A stretch of 64,000 nucleotides of DNA, taken from contig JAIBBM010000003.1 of the NCBI GenBank assembly GCA_019694685.1, forward strand, positions 91,945 through 155,944. Direction: 5' to 3'. The notes under the pieces are model-generated. The model made no database searches. It was not told the DNA's origin and worked only from the letters and a program-made list of their open reading frames with translations. Source of the stretch: Leptospirales bacterium (GTDB lineage: Bacteria; Spirochaetota; Leptospiria; Leptospirales; Leptonemataceae). Positions within the stretch are counted from its first letter, which is position 1; each line of letters begins with the position of its first letter. This document shows positions 34,073 to 44,737 of the stretch, one piece after another. A program made the position numbers and the translations under genes.

Positions 34073-35316
34073 TTTCCATTGCACTCCGACAGATGATGGC
34101 CAGAAAAAGACAGACCGCTCTGACGTTACTCGGCATTGTATTTGGTTCCACGGCCTACATTGTTATGTCAGGAATCCTTCTTGGCTTTAGAGAATATCTC
34201 GTGGATCAGTTGATCAACAACGACGCGCACGTTCGCATTTCTGCTCGCAATGAAGTCATCCATGAGGACTCTCTCGATGACCGGTTGCTTGATCCAGGAG
34301 AAAGGATTCGCTGGATTGTTCCGCCGTCCGGGCGCAGAGACCATGCTCGCATAGAGAATCCGTCGGCGTGGTACAATCGTCTGACTTCTGATGCAGACGT
34401 GAGTGCATGGTCCCCGCAGCTCGCGGCCAAAGTCATTTTCAGACGAGGAACCATCAGCGAAGCGGGCAAGATGATTGGTATCTTTCCCGGGCGTCAGGAA
34501 AAGGTCACCGTGATTCGCAGTCAGATGATCCACGGAGAGTTCCGCGATATCGCTGAAGGGGGCAATCGTCTCATCATGGGGGAGGGACTACGGGAACTTC
34601 TGGGTGCTCGCACGTCTGAAGCAGTTCATGTCACAGTAGGTCGCGGAGACGCGGTTCCTTTCAAGATCGTGGGCGTTTTTCAGACCGGCAACAAAGCATT
34701 TGATGATTCTACTTGTTTTGCCTATCTCAGCGACGTTCAGCGCCTCAATCGAACTCCAGGTGTGATCACGGACATTGCGGTGCGTTTGCGAGATGTTTCC
34801 GCGTCCAGAGCGAAGAGTGATTTCTGGGCGCGGATTTCGCAGGAGAATGTGCGCAGCTGGGAAGAGACGAATGCCAATTTCTTTTCTATATTTCGGCTAC
34901 AGGATGCGATTCGCTATTCGATGAGCATCTCCATTCTCGTAGTCGCAGGTTTTGGAATTTACAACATTCTGAACATAGTCATCAATCAAAAGAAGCGCGA
35001 AATCGCAATCCTGCGTTCCATTGGATTTGAATCGCGCGACATTGTAGTGATTTTCCTGATCCAGGGTGTAATTCTCGGAGTTGCCGGTGGTTTGATCGGA
35101 ATGATCCTGGGCTATCTGGTCTGTCTCAAGCTCGAGACTCTAAATTTTTCTAACCCGTTGATTCAGACAAAGACGGGCAAGATGATGGTTTCGTATCGCC
35201 TCGCAACTTACGTGCAGGCGTATTTACTGGCGCTTGTGTCCACGCTCGTTGCGAGCGTTCTTCCTGCGCGATCTGCGGGACGACTCGCTCCCATCGAAAT
35301 CATCCGAGGAGAATAG
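34069..35316 (+). CDS. FtsX/MacB-type ABC transporter permease
   Basis: A 415-residue permease with one N-terminal helix (ALTLLGIVFGSTAYIVMSGILLGF), a large periplasmic MacB-like domain, and three C-terminal helices (ISILVVAGFGIYNILNIVINQKKREIAILRSIGFESRDIVVIFLIQGVILGVAGGLIGMILGYLV ... LLALVSTLVASVLPARSAGRLAPIEIIRG), the FtsX fold. It forms a mechanotransmission-type ABC system with its neighbours, like LolCDE or MacAB. The cargo is unknown. Confidence 0.92.
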   Translation: MISIALRQMMARKRQTALTLLGIVFGSTAYIVMSGILLGFREYLVDQLINNDAHVRISARNEVIHEDSLDDRLLDPGERIRWIVPPSGRRDHARIENPSAWYNRLTSDADVSAWSPQLAAKVIFRRGTISEAGKMIGIFPGRQEKVTVIRSQMIHGEFRDIAEGGNRLIMGEGLRELLGARTSEAVHVTVGRGDAVPFKIVGVFQTGNKAFDDSTCFAYLSDVQRLNRTPGVITDIAVRLRDVSASRAKSDFWARISQENVRSWEETNANFFSIFRLQDAIRYSMSISILVVAGFGIYNILNIVINQKKREIAILRSIGFESRDIVVIFLIQGVILGVAGGLIGMILGYLVCLKLETLNFSNPLIQTKTGKMMVSYRLATYVQAYLLALVSTLVASVLPARSAGRLAPIEIIRGE

Positions 35317-35317
35317 A

Positions 35318-35974
35318 ATGATCCTCAAAGTTCAAAATGTAACAAAGGAATTTGGAAGTCCACCGGCGCATGTGATTCGAGGAGTGTCGCTGGAAGTAGG
35401 TTCCGGCGAATTTCTTGCTCTCACTGGGAAGTCCGGGTCGGGTAAGAGCACTCTTCTTTATATCATTAGTTCTTTAGACAGACCGACGGACGGCAGCATA
35501 TCGGTGGATGGGAAGGACTTTGCGTCCATGACAGAGCCGGAACTCCATCGTTTTAGAAATCGACATATGGGATTCATATTCCAGTTTCACTATCTCCTTC
35601 CTGAGTTTACCGTGCTCGAAAATGTGCTGATGCCCGCAGTAAAATCCGGTGAAGTGAAACAAAAACGCGATCGCGCTTTGATGCTCCTCGAAAGATTTGA
35701 TCTAAGCGAGAGGCTTTCGCACAGACCGGGCCAGCTTTCAGGAGGCCAGGCGCAACGAGTCGCCATTGCCAGAGCTCTTCTGATGGAGCCGGATTTCATT
35801 TTCGCAGACGAGCCAACCGGGTCTCTTGATTCAGCGAATGGTAAGATCGTCATGGATATCTTTAGAGAAATCAGCAAAGGCAAGACAGCTGTTATTTACG
35901 TCACTCATGATGAAGATTTCGCAAAGCTCGCACGCAGACAAATTCACCTCAAAGATGGAATCATAGTAAGTTGA
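35318..35974 (+). CDS. ABC transporter ATP-binding protein (LolD/MacB type)
   Basis: A 218-residue ATPase: Walker [10 protein letters not shown] (residues 37-45), Q-loop [18 protein letters not shown], signature LSGGQAQR, Walker [13 protein letters not shown] and H-loop VTHDEDFA. The Q-loop and PEFTVLENV pattern is typical of the LolD/MacB ATPase group. GAGGAG precedes the ATG. It follows the permease by one base and overlaps the TetR start. Confidence 0.95.
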   Translation: MILKVQNVTKEFGSPPAHVIRGVSLEVGSGEFLALTGKSGSGKSTLLYIISSLDRPTDGSISVDGKDFASMTEPELHRFRNRHMGFIFQFHYLLPEFTVLENVLMPAVKSGEVKQKRDRALMLLERFDLSERLSHRPGQLSGGQAQRVAIARALLMEPDFIFADEPTGSLDSANGKIVMDIFREISKGKTAVIYVTHDEDFAKLARRQIHLKDGIIVS

Positions 35975-36585
35975 AGGACAAAATTCTAGAAAGAGTTCGC
36001 CTGATGTTCTTCGCCCGTGGATTCGCGAAAATGACTTCAGATGAAATTGCCTCCGGTGCTGGAGTGAGCAAGCGAACTCTATACAAATACTACCCCGAGA
36101 AAGATCGATTGATCGAATCAGTGATGGAGAGTGTTCGCGAGGATCTGGGCGCTCTGTTTGCGCAGGAGCTTGCGAAGAAAGAGATAGATCCAATGGATCG
36201 TTTTCGCGCGATCGTGCTGGGGATTACCGCATACGGATCTCGTTTTTCAAAAATTTTCATGTCGGATCTTCAGAAAGTCCGTCCGGACGAAGTGCAGAAG
36301 ATGATCGCTTTTAGGACCGAACGGCTGCGAAGTCTTGGTTCGCTGTTACGCGAAGGGCAAAAAGCCGGTGTTGTTAGAAAGGGACTCGACGCAAATCTAT
36401 CTGTCGAGATTTTGCTCGCCGCCATGAACGGAGTGATGACGCCCGAATTTCTTGCCGGCGGTAAATACAGTTTTGCGACCGCTGCAGATGGAATCTTTGA
36501 ATTGTTTTTCCGGGGTGTTCTTGAGCCCGGAGCGGTCCGCGTCCAGAAACAGCGGTACAGGAAGGTCAACAACCGCGCCAATTAG
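35971..36585 (+). CDS. TetR-family transcriptional regulator
   Basis: A 204-residue repressor. The HTH is ARGFAKMTSDEIASGAGVSKRTLYKYYPEKDRLIESVM. The ligand domain is helical. It starts at TTG 35971, which shares bases with the ATPase stop (TTGA), and no ATG exists before the HTH. It is the last gene of the adaptor-permease-ATPase operon, probably its local repressor responding to a pump substrate. Confidence 0.9.
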   Translation: MKDKILERVRLMFFARGFAKMTSDEIASGAGVSKRTLYKYYPEKDRLIESVMESVREDLGALFAQELAKKEIDPMDRFRAIVLGITAYGSRFSKIFMSDLQKVRPDEVQKMIAFRTERLRSLGSLLREGQKAGVVRKGLDANLSVEILLAAMNGVMTPEFLAGGKYSFATAADGIFELFFRGVLEPGAVRVQKQRYRKVNNRAN

Positions 36586-36621
36586 GCATGACAGGTGCAC
36601 GGGGTGTGACTTTCTTATCGT

Positions 36622-38832
36622 GTGGAGCAACCACGGGATTTATTCTCCTATAAGAAGTACTGGGCGGAACGCTTTGGTCGAGCGCCGGTTCTGCCTATGT
36701 CCCGCGAGGAAATGAATGAGCTCGGCTGGGATTCTTGCGATGTCATCATTGTAACCGGCGATGCGTATGTCGATCATCCGAGCTTTGGAATGGCCATTGT
36801 GGGCCGCCTTCTAGAAGCGCAGGGGTTCAGAGTAGGGATTCTCTCTCAGCCGGACTGGACTTCAGTAGAGGATTTCAAGAAACTGGGTAAGCCAAATTTG
36901 TTTTTCGGAATCACCGCGGGCAATATGGACTCGATGGTGAATCGTTATACTTCCGATCGAAAGCTTCGCAATGACGACGCCTACACTCCTGGTGGAGAGG
37001 CAGGGAAGCGACCGGATCGAAGTGTGCTCGTGTACACTCAACGTTGCAAGGAAGCATATAAAAAAGTTCCAACAGTGATCGGAGGAATTGAGTCGAGTCT
37101 TCGCAGAGTTGCTCATTACGATTACTGGTCTGATCAGGTCAGACGTTCCATTCTACTGGATGCGAAAGCAGATCTTCTCGTCTACGGAAACGGAGAAAGA
37201 CAGATCGTTGAGATTGCACACAGGCTTGCGAACAAAGAGGACATTCAGAGCATTACAGACATTCGAGGCACTGCCTTTCTTCGTGCATCTATTCCAGAAA
37301 ATTTTACAATCATTGATTCCACTCACATTGATGAACCGGGTGGAAAGGATGACGGAAAAACCAATCCGTATCTCTATGTACCTGGTGTTCCTTCTCCGGG
37401 CGCAGCCGAGCCCGCAGCAAAGGCGGAGATTCTCACGGAAGGACACGAATACAAGCATCCTCCCCTGGTTGCGCGAGAAAATACCGTTATACGACTTCCA
37501 TCTTACGACGCCCTGAAAGAAGACCCGGTACTGTACGCTCATTCTTCGAGAATCGTTCATCTGGAAACAAATCCAGGAAACGCTCGCGCACTTTTACAGA
37601 ATTATGGAGATAGAGAACTCTGGCTCAATCCACCGCCTATTCCCCTGACTACGAAAGAAATGGACGGTATTTACGAGCAGCCGTTCAGCAGAATGCCCCA
37701 TCCTTCGTATCAGGGTGCGAAAATCCCTGCCTTTGAAATGATTCAACATTCCGTCACGATCATGCGCGGATGTTTCGGCGGTTGCACCTTTTGTTCCATC
37801 ACAGAGCACGAAGGGCGAATCATTCAGAATAGATCAGAATCTTCCGTACTGCGCGAAATAGAGAAAATTCGAGATACATCGCCTTCGTTCACTGGCTACA
37901 TTTCAGATCTCGGCGGTCCTACGGCGAACATGTATCGCCTGGCGTGCAAATCTCGCACAATCGAAAGCGCATGCAGAAGACCTTCCTGCGTTTATCCGGA
38001 CGTTTGCCCCAATCTAAACACAGATCACAGTTCGCTTGTGAATCTGTACAGACGTGCGCGCGAAATCCCTGGAGTCAAAAAGATACTGATTGCTTCCGGA
38101 GTTAGATACGATCTTGCCGTGAAATCGCCTGAGTGGATCAAGGAACTGGCAACGCATCATGTGGGTGGTTATCTGAAAATTGCCCCGGAACATACAGAGA
38201 AAGGGCCACTGTCAAAAATGATGAAGCCTGGAATTGGAGCGTATGATCGCTTCAAGGAATTGTTTGATCGATATTCTGCGCAGGCGGGTAAGGAGCAATA
38301 TCTCATTCCGTATTTCATTGCGGCTCATCCAGGTACCACAGACGAAGACATGCTTCAACTTGCCCTCTGGTTGAAGAAGAACGGATTTCGCGCAGATCAA
38401 GTGCAGGCTTTCTTGCCTTCGCCTATGGCGAGTGCTACTGCGATGTACTATTCAGGAAAAAATCCGCTTCGCAAAGTCACGCACACAAGCGAAGAGGTTC
38501 CGATTCCACGCGGTCTAAAAATTCGCAGGCTTCACAAAGCGTTTCTCAGATACCATGACGCGAATAACTGGCCCGTTTTGCGGGAGGCTCTCCGTCGGAT
38601 GGGTCGCGGGGATTTGATCGGTAACTCCAAACATCATTTGATTCCTACTTACCAGCCGCTGGGCACCGGTTTGGCGCACGAAGGAAGGAGAGGACCACGA
38701 TCCGCTCCGAGCACCAAAGACAGAGGGAACAAGATTCTGACCCAGCATACCGGACTTCCGCCGCGTGCGCACGGGCCTTCCGTTTCGTCCAACCGTGGAG
38801 TCTCCCGATCACGACCAAAGAAAAAACGATGA
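36622..38832 (+). CDS. YgiQ-family radical SAM protein
   Basis: A 736-residue protein. N-terminal DUF4070-like/B12-binding-like region: [40 protein letters not shown]. The radical SAM cluster is Cys384-x3-Cys388-x2-Cys391 in [12 protein letters not shown]. Further typical segments are [11 protein letters not shown] and [19 protein letters not shown]. The basic, Ser-rich C-terminal tail is normal for the family. Its reaction is not established. GTG at 36622 gives the family N-terminus. It stands alone. Confidence 0.93.
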   Translation: MEQPRDLFSYKKYWAERFGRAPVLPMSREEMNELGWDSCDVIIVTGDAYVDHPSFGMAIVGRLLEAQGFRVGILSQPDWTSVEDFKKLGKPNLFFGITAGNMDSMVNRYTSDRKLRNDDAYTPGGEAGKRPDRSVLVYTQRCKEAYKKVPTVIGGIESSLRRVAHYDYWSDQVRRSILLDAKADLLVYGNGERQIVEIAHRLANKEDIQSITDIRGTAFLRASIPENFTIIDSTHIDEPGGKDDGKTNPYLYVPGVPSPGAAEPAAKAEILTEGHEYKHPPLVARENTVIRLPSYDALKEDPVLYAHSSRIVHLETNPGNARALLQNYGDRELWLNPPPIPLTTKEMDGIYEQPFSRMPHPSYQGAKIPAFEMIQHSVTIMRGCFGGCTFCSITEHEGRIIQNRSESSVLREIEKIRDTSPSFTGYISDLGGPTANMYRLACKSRTIESACRRPSCVYPDVCPNLNTDHSSLVNLYRRAREIPGVKKILIASGVRYDLAVKSPEWIKELATHHVGGYLKIAPEHTEKGPLSKMMKPGIGAYDRFKELFDRYSAQAGKEQYLIPYFIAAHPGTTDEDMLQLALWLKKNGFRADQVQAFLPSPMASATAMYYSGKNPLRKVTHTSEEVPIPRGLKIRRLHKAFLRYHDANNWPVLREALRRMGRGDLIGNSKHHLIPTYQPLGTGLAHEGRRGPRSAPSTKDRGNKILTQHTGLPPRAHGPSVSSNRGVSRSRPKKKR

Positions 38833-38862
38833 CTTGCGCGCGGTTGATTTTGAAACTCGCCT

Positions 38863-40587
38863 ATGTCACTTTTGCATCCAACCAGGGAAACCTGGGCCCA
38901 GTTTGACCCTGCGACCCGTAAAATCTTTCAATCCACAGTTCAGTTCTTTGAAACCAAAGGGAAGCGCGCGCTGAAAAAAGAAGATCACGAAGTGATCTGG
39001 TACACAGACTTCCTTGATTTCCTGAAGCGTGAGCATGTGTTCCATTATTTTCTGACGCCTTCTGCATACGGGGATTCTACCGAATGTAGATGGGACTCTG
39101 CGCGAAACACTGCTTATAGTGAGATACTCGGTTTTTATTCTCTCTCCCACTGGTATACGTGGCAGGTTTCCATCCTGGGTCTCGGGCCCATCTGGATGAG
39201 TAAAAATGAGGAAATCAAAAAGAAGACGGCCGCGAAACTGAAAGATGGCGGCATTTTTGCGTTCGGTCTGTCTGAAAAAGAACATGGCGCGGACCTGATT
39301 GGTTCTGACATGATGCTGGTTCCAAAAGATGGCGCCTGGATTGCTCAGGGAGATAAGTACTACATAGGAAATGGAAATTGCGCCGCGTATGTATCTGTGT
39401 TCGGGAAAACAGCGGACAGACGTGAGGAATTCGTCTTCTTCGCCGTAGAAAGCAACCATCCGAAATATGAGTGCACTCAGAATGTAGTAAGATCACAAAA
39501 ATACGTGGCGGAATTCATCCTGCACGACTACCCGATCACAGACAAAGAAATTCTATCCAGGGGTCGCGATGCCTGGGATGCATCCCTGGCTACAGTTGCT
39601 TTTGCGAAATTCAATCTGGGTCTGGCGGCCATTGGAATATGCACTCACGCATATTACGAAGCCATCAACCACGCAGCGGCGCGCAAACTGTACGGAACAT
39701 TCGTAACCGATTTCCCACACATTCGCCAGTTGTTTACAGAAGCCTACGCCCGGTTGGAGGCAATGAGGTTCTTCGCATATCGCGCCAAGGATTATATGAA
39801 GAATTCCTCTGCTTCTGACAGACGTTATCTGCTCTTTAATCCCATGGTTAAAATGAAAGTAACCATGCAGGGAGAGGAAGTGATCAATCTTCTCTGGGAC
39901 GTGATTGCTGCGCGCGGTTTCGAAAAAGATATGTACTTCGAGTCTGCGGCGCGCGACATTCGAATGCTTCCCAAGCTGGAAGGAACAGCCCACGTGAACA
40001 TGGTTCTTGTGATCAAATTCATGATGAACTATATGTTTGAAACGCAGGAGTACGCTGCTGTTCCAGAAAACAATGGGCCCTCCGAAGATGCATTTTTATT
40101 TGCGCAGGGTTCTACCACCAAGGGTCTTGAGAAAGTGATCCCCGGAGACTATTCAAAGGTGTACGGTCGATTTTCCAGCCCGAATTTGAATCTTTTCAAA
40201 TCACAGATGGAAGATTTGAAAGCGTTTCTTTCAAAGTGCGCATCGGACAAAGAACAGTCAAAGGATCTGGATTTCATGCTGACTCTCGGAGAAATCTTTA
40301 CTCTGGTTGCGTACGGTCAGCTGGTGCTCGAGCAATGCGAAATTGAAATTGCGAAGCATTCGGAGAAGAAAGCAGAATTGGAAGATCTCATCGATTTGAT
40401 TTTTGATTTCATGGTGAGAGACTTTTCGAAACATGCAGTCACTCTCTATGGAAAGCCGTCTGCAACTGCAGCACAGGTACAGCAGGCCATCAAAATGATT
40501 CGCAGGCCTCTGACTGAGACTTCTGTCTTCGATCGCGTTTGCAGTCGAGCCACAGGTTTGAAAGAAGCCTATCGCATGAAAGAGTGA
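38863..40587 (+). CDS. acyl-CoA dehydrogenase family protein
   Basis: A 574-residue flavoenzyme-like protein. FAFGLSEKEHGADLIGSDMMLVPKDGAWIAQGDKYYIGNGNCAAYVSVFGK is the middle-domain FAD/substrate signature, and ARDIRMLPKLEGTAHVNM holds the helical-domain motif with a possible catalytic Glu. The C-terminal 150 residues form an extra helical part, as in long ACAD types. It probably acts in fatty-acid oxidation or a related desaturation; the substrate is unclear. It starts 30 bases after the YgiQ stop. Confidence 0.88.
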   Translation: MSLLHPTRETWAQFDPATRKIFQSTVQFFETKGKRALKKEDHEVIWYTDFLDFLKREHVFHYFLTPSAYGDSTECRWDSARNTAYSEILGFYSLSHWYTWQVSILGLGPIWMSKNEEIKKKTAAKLKDGGIFAFGLSEKEHGADLIGSDMMLVPKDGAWIAQGDKYYIGNGNCAAYVSVFGKTADRREEFVFFAVESNHPKYECTQNVVRSQKYVAEFILHDYPITDKEILSRGRDAWDASLATVAFAKFNLGLAAIGICTHAYYEAINHAAARKLYGTFVTDFPHIRQLFTEAYARLEAMRFFAYRAKDYMKNSSASDRRYLLFNPMVKMKVTMQGEEVINLLWDVIAARGFEKDMYFESAARDIRMLPKLEGTAHVNMVLVIKFMMNYMFETQEYAAVPENNGPSEDAFLFAQGSTTKGLEKVIPGDYSKVYGRFSSPNLNLFKSQMEDLKAFLSKCASDKEQSKDLDFMLTLGEIFTLVAYGQLVLEQCEIEIAKHSEKKAELEDLIDLIFDFMVRDFSKHAVTLYGKPSATAAQVQQAIKMIRRPLTETSVFDRVCSRATGLKEAYRMKE

Positions 40588-40610
40588 GTTTTACTTTCAA
40601 AGAAACTCTC

Positions 40611-41843
40611 ATGAGGATCAGCAAAATCTGGAGCAGACTGTCTCAGGTCGGAGTCTCGTTTGAGCCAGACCCCGAAGAAAGAAAGAGAATCATTCTTGTA
40701 AATAAGACCAGTATCACAGTATTTCTGGTGTCTATCGTGATTCCAGTTGTTCCCATTCAGTTCAACCTGGATCGCGTTGCGCTGGCACAATTTACTGCTT
40801 CTTTCGCTTACTTGCTGGTTCCAGTTCTGAATTCCTTTCACAGATTCTTCCAGGCAAAGCTTGCTTTGATGATCTTTGGAGTGCTGCACATTGGTGTCTT
40901 CGCGCACGTGCTGGGGGAAGTATCCGCCACCCATTTCTTTATCTTCGCGCCCGCTCTGGGAGCGTACGTTGCCTTTTCTCCGCGCGATTGGCGCATTCGC
41001 ACGTTCTGCACTTTGTTTTCTCTTGCGGTTTTAATTTTGCTGCTTTGCGATTTTGCAGGCAAGCCGCTTGAGTTTAAGGATTTCTGGGCCAGGATCTATT
41101 ACTATTTCAGCCTGGTGCTTGCCCTGGTTCTTTGTCTTTTTTTGATGCATCATCTGTACTCCACGAGTATGGAGGTGGAAGGCAAACTCGCAGAGGAAAG
41201 AAAGAGATCCGACGAACTATTGCTCAACATCCTTCCTGCGAAGATCGCAGAAGAACTTAAAGAATCCGGAGCGGCAGAGCCAGTTCATTTTGATTCCGTG
41301 ACCATTGTATTTACTGATTTTCAGGGTTTCACCCGATCTGCGGAGAGCATGCCTGCTCGCGAACTCGTGCGCGAACTAGATGAGTACTTTCGCGCGTTTG
41401 ATGAAATATGTGAGCGCTTTGGTCTCGAAAGACTCAAGACGATCGGAGACAGCTTTATGTGCGCCGCAGGTGTCCCTGAAATTTCGAGCGATCATGCAAT
41501 CGTCGCTCTTCGCGCAGCTCTCGCCATGCGCGACTATTCTCTTTCGCGCACAAAAGGCCCACGCTGGGGAGTTCGAATTGGAGTTCATTCTGGTCCAGTG
41601 GTTGCGGGAGTGATTGGTAGAAAGAAGTTCGCCTACGATCTCTGGGGAGATACTGTAAACACAGCAAGTAGAATGGAGTCTTCTGGAGAACCAGGCGCAG
41701 TAAATTGTTCGGAAGCTACAAAGTCGCTGGCGGGAGAAGTGTTCACGTTTGAATCGCGCGGAAAGATTGAAGCGAAAGGCAAGGCACCCATGGAGATGTT
41801 TTTTTGTCTGGGAGAAGGGAAAAATTTTCACAGTTTGAGTTGA
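40611..41843 (+). CDS. six-helix membrane class III adenylate cyclase
   Basis: A 410-residue protein. About six hydrophobic helices (residues 30-195) are followed by a cytoplasmic linker (EERKRSDELLLNILPAKIAEELK) and the cyclase domain. VFTDFQGFT carries the first metal Asp, RLKTIGDSFMC the adenine-selecting Lys and second metal Asp, and LWGDTVNTASRMES the Asp, Asn and Arg of the transition-state site. All catalytic residues for cAMP synthesis are visible. ATG at 40611 begins the natural N-terminus. The stop codon overlaps the -35 box of the 5S rRNA promoter. Confidence 0.93.
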   Translation: MRISKIWSRLSQVGVSFEPDPEERKRIILVNKTSITVFLVSIVIPVVPIQFNLDRVALAQFTASFAYLLVPVLNSFHRFFQAKLALMIFGVLHIGVFAHVLGEVSATHFFIFAPALGAYVAFSPRDWRIRTFCTLFSLAVLILLLCDFAGKPLEFKDFWARIYYYFSLVLALVLCLFLMHHLYSTSMEVEGKLAEERKRSDELLLNILPAKIAEELKESGAAEPVHFDSVTIVFTDFQGFTRSAESMPARELVRELDEYFRAFDEICERFGLERLKTIGDSFMCAAGVPEISSDHAIVALRAALAMRDYSLSRTKGPRWGVRIGVHSGPVVAGVIGRKKFAYDLWGDTVNTASRMESSGEPGAVNCSEATKSLAGEVFTFESRGKIEAKGKAPMEMFFCLGEGKNFHSLS

Positions 41844-41868
41844 CTCGCAGGGGGTTGGCAATTATGTT
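41840..41868 (+). promoter_or_regulatory. promoter of the 5S rRNA gene
   Basis: TTGACT (41840-41845) and TATGTT (41863-41868), with a 17-base spacer, place the start of transcription at about the first base of 5S. The -35 overlaps the TGA of the cyclase gene. Confidence 0.7.
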
Positions 41869-41873
41869 GGTAT

Positions 41874-41992
<119 letters not shown>

Positions 41993-42016
41993 TTGCAATC
42001 ATCTAGATCATTCCAC

Positions 42017-42045
42017 AAAGGCTCCTGCGGGAGCCTTTCTTGTTT
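42017..42045 (+). terminator. intrinsic terminator of 5S rRNA
   Basis: AAAGGCTCC-TGCG-GGAGCCTTT, nine perfect pairs, followed by CTTGTTT. It lies 25 bases after the 5S end. Confidence 0.85.
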
Positions 42046-42084
42046 ATTCCCGCTTTCTGGCTCTCCTTCAGTGGACCCACTTTC

Positions 42085-43152
42085 ATGATGACATTGCTTG
42101 CCTTTGGTGCCGGGCTTTCTTTTCTCCTGGCAATTTCTCGCGCCATCCGCCGCACTCCGGAGTCTTACGCGGCGGCTGCATTGTTTTCGTGCGCAAGCAT
42201 TGTGTTACTGCATCTCTATCTGGAGTTGACCGCGCGACTTTCTGCCTTTCCCCATTTCGTGTACTGGAATGTGCCTGCTCTTTTTTGCACCGGGCCTCTG
42301 ACTCATTTTTATCTTTTGATGTTGATGCGATCTCCTGGAGAACGCAAGCCCGGCTGGATTCATTTTTTACCCGCCATCGTTTCGTTTTTTATTTTGATTC
42401 CTTTCTTTATTCAGAGTGGAGAGACAAAAACAGCGTTTGTGACTGTGCCTGGATTTGATGCAAGCAATCCGTACCAGTTCATTGGGATGGCTTTGATTAG
42501 TCTGGGTGTGCTTGTGAATTTGTTTTATCTTTTGTTTTTGTTTGCGCGAATCTTCAGGCTCAGGTCCGTTCCAGGGAACTGGGACAGATCCGCTCTTTCT
42601 CCGTTCTTGATTGTGCTGGGAGCTACCACCGTTGCGATTCTTGCCATGACTCTGGCGCAGTTCTTCTTCAAGGAGATCATGCACGTCGCGGCGGCGAGTC
42701 TGGGCGCATTGATTGTAATTCTTTTTTTGTTTGGTGAAACCAGTGTACGCGATGATTTTGCCCGCGAAATCAAGCGTGCAAAATATGCGCAAAGTAGAAT
42801 CGCGGGGCTGGATGTGAATGCGGTTCTGGCCAGGCTGGATCAAATCATGCGCGAGGAAAGGGCGTATCTGGACGAAGATGTGTCTCTGGCGCGCCTCGCA
42901 GACGATCTGCAGATTCGTTCGCAGCAACTCTCAGAGATTCTGAATGCAAGGATAGGTCTTGGCTTTCGCGACTACATCAATGGATTCAGGCTGGAGGAGG
43001 CCGCGAGACTCTTGATTGAGGAGCCGCGGCGGTCCATTCTATCGATTCTATTTGCGTCCGGTTTCAATTCAAAATCGTCCTTTCACAAGCTCTTTCAGGC
43101 ACGCTTCCATTGTTCGCCCGCGGAATATCGCCAGAAACAAACTGAGGTGTAA
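42085..43152 (+). CDS. seven-helix membrane AraC-family regulator
   Basis: About 355 residues. Six to seven hydrophobic helices fill residues 1-225 and the cytoplasmic C-terminus is an AraC-type DNA-binding domain: LDEDVSLARLADDLQIRSQQLSEILNARIGLGFRDYINGFRLEEAARLLIEEPRRSILSILFASGFNSKSSFHKLFQARFHCSPAEYRQKQ. This is the 7TM-AraC layout, where a membrane sensor directly carries the regulator. ATG at 42085 or 42088 is the start; the frame upstream runs into the 5S terminator. A hairpin follows. Confidence 0.88.
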   Translation: MMTLLAFGAGLSFLLAISRAIRRTPESYAAAALFSCASIVLLHLYLELTARLSAFPHFVYWNVPALFCTGPLTHFYLLMLMRSPGERKPGWIHFLPAIVSFFILIPFFIQSGETKTAFVTVPGFDASNPYQFIGMALISLGVLVNLFYLLFLFARIFRLRSVPGNWDRSALSPFLIVLGATTVAILAMTLAQFFFKEIMHVAAASLGALIVILFLFGETSVRDDFAREIKRAKYAQSRIAGLDVNAVLARLDQIMREERAYLDEDVSLARLADDLQIRSQQLSEILNARIGLGFRDYINGFRLEEAARLLIEEPRRSILSILFASGFNSKSSFHKLFQARFHCSPAEYRQKQTEV

Positions 43153-43162
43153 TGATTTTTGA

Positions 43163-43200
43163 GTCCGTCCGTATCCCGACGGACGACTTTGCTCTTGTTT
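43163..43200 (+). terminator. probable terminator after the 7TM-AraC gene
   Basis: GTCCGTC-N8-GACGGAC (43163-43184), followed by a moderately T-rich segment GACTTTGCTCTTGTTT. Confidence 0.45.
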
Positions 43201-43216
43201 CGTGTTCCAATGGAGT

Positions 43217-44737
43217 ATGAGCAAAATAAAACAACACATACTGACGGGGACTGCTCTTGCGGCAGCATTTCTACTCCAACTATTCAGCAGCGGCAACTGG
43301 ATGTCCGCAAGCGCTCCGTGGGTGGGCCTTCCCATCTGGCTTCTTCTTTTTCGATATGGAAACCGCGCGATCGTGTCCGTGGCCGCAGTCGTTTTTCTAG
43401 GGGCTTCTCTTGTGGCGTGGCGCGGAATGATAGACGATCTATTTCTGAGGTTCGCCGTGATAGGCGGCATTGGTTCTTTGACTTTGCTTCTATTTTTGAT
43501 CGATCGGATTTTAGTTCGCAGGCTGGTTGAGTCTCGCGGAGTCTGTGTCGCGAGCTTTGTATTTCCAACCGCTTTGACTGCGATGGAATTGATCCTCACT
43601 CGTTTGAGTCCGTACGGAAGCTGGAGCATTCTGGGGTACACACAGAGTTCGAATCTTCCTTTGATTCAAATGGCAGCAGTCACGGGAGTTTACGGCGTTT
43701 CTTTTTTGATCGGCTGGGTTTCTTCTGTTCTTTGTTTCCTTGTTAGATACGCGTTCGCGCCAGAAGAATCGTCCGTCTCGCTCGGGTTCCATCGCGTTCG
43801 CCTTCTTGTTGTTTCTTGTTTCGTTTTGTCTGGTTCCATTTTCCTCATGGGCACTGTTCGCATGACTCTGTCGCAGGAGACTCCGTCGGTTCGCGTGGCC
43901 GGCATCACAGTCGACATGAGCCATTCGCGAGGAGATGTTTTGCATTCTGTGTTTGATGGATCCATTTCGAAGTTCGACTTGAAAACATATGATGCGGAAC
44001 TCTCCAAAATTCGCGATGAGTTGTTTGAAGCAACGGCACGAGAAGCACATGCAGGTGCGCGCCTGGTTCTCTGGCCTGAAACAAATGGAGCGATTCTCGC
44101 CGGACAAAACGATTCTCTACTGGATCGTGCGGCCAGGACTGCAAAAGAACTCAGGATCTATTTGCTCATCACGCCCACTGTGATTCATCCTGGAAAAAAC
44201 AGGATGGATCTTCGCGCTGCTCTCTTTGGGCCGGATGGTTCTCTTCTCTTTGATTACGACAAAACAACCGTAGTGCCGGGTGATCCAAACATTCCAGGTC
44301 CAGGGAAACTTCCTTTTGCGATGACTTCTTTTGGAAAAGTTTCTGCCGCCATTTGTTTCGATGGCGATTTTCCTGGATTGATTCGTCAGGCAGGTCAGGG
44401 ACGTGCCGACTTACTTCTTCTTCCTTCCTCGGACTGGCGCGAGATCGATCCGGTGCATTCTCGCATGACGGTGTTTCGCGCGATTGAAAACGGCTCGAAT
44501 CTTTTTCGCCAGACGAATCTGGGCTTGTCCCTGGCCGCAGATTACAACGGCAGAGTCCTGGGGGAAACGGATCACTTTCGCGCAAGCGATCGCTCTCTCG
44601 TGGTTCAAATGCCAACGTCCGGTGTATGGACACCGTATTCTGCTGCAGGAGATATGTTCTCCTGGCTGGCAGCAATCGGATTTCTTATTCTTCTGACGCT
44701 CGCAATGAAAGCAAACGTTAGGCGATCTGAACCGTAG
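43217..44737 (+). CDS. apolipoprotein N-acyltransferase-like protein
   Basis: About 506 residues. Membrane helices occupy residues 1-215 and a nitrilase domain follows with the catalytic triad Glu in VLWPETNGA, Lys in DYDKTTVVPG and Cys in AAICFDGDFPG, then a final C-terminal helix. This is the Lnt architecture (third acylation of lipoproteins), but the order LPLIQMAAVTGVYGVSFLIGW and overall divergence leave room for a paralogue. Start ATG 43217 follows TGGAGT closely; GTG 43202 is alternative. Its 3' end overlaps the convergent cyclase by 20 bases. Confidence 0.85.
   Translation: MSKIKQHILTGTALAAAFLLQLFSSGNWMSASAPWVGLPIWLLLFRYGNRAIVSVAAVVFLGASLVAWRGMIDDLFLRFAVIGGIGSLTLLLFLIDRILVRRLVESRGVCVASFVFPTALTAMELILTRLSPYGSWSILGYTQSSNLPLIQMAAVTGVYGVSFLIGWVSSVLCFLVRYAFAPEESSVSLGFHRVRLLVVSCFVLSGSIFLMGTVRMTLSQETPSVRVAGITVDMSHSRGDVLHSVFDGSISKFDLKTYDAELSKIRDELFEATAREAHAGARLVLWPETNGAILAGQNDSLLDRAARTAKELRIYLLITPTVIHPGKNRMDLRAALFGPDGSLLFDYDKTTVVPGDPNIPGPGKLPFAMTSFGKVSAAICFDGDFPGLIRQAGQGRADLLLLPSSDWREIDPVHSRMTVFRAIENGSNLFRQTNLGLSLAADYNGRVLGETDHFRASDRSLVVQMPTSGVWTPYSAAGDMFSWLAAIGFLILLTLAMKANVRRSEP

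Noticed and set aside
43511..44107. 198-residue minus-strand ORF inside the Lnt-like gene
   Set aside because: Antisense shadow of an intact gene with clear catalytic residues; no domain of its own.
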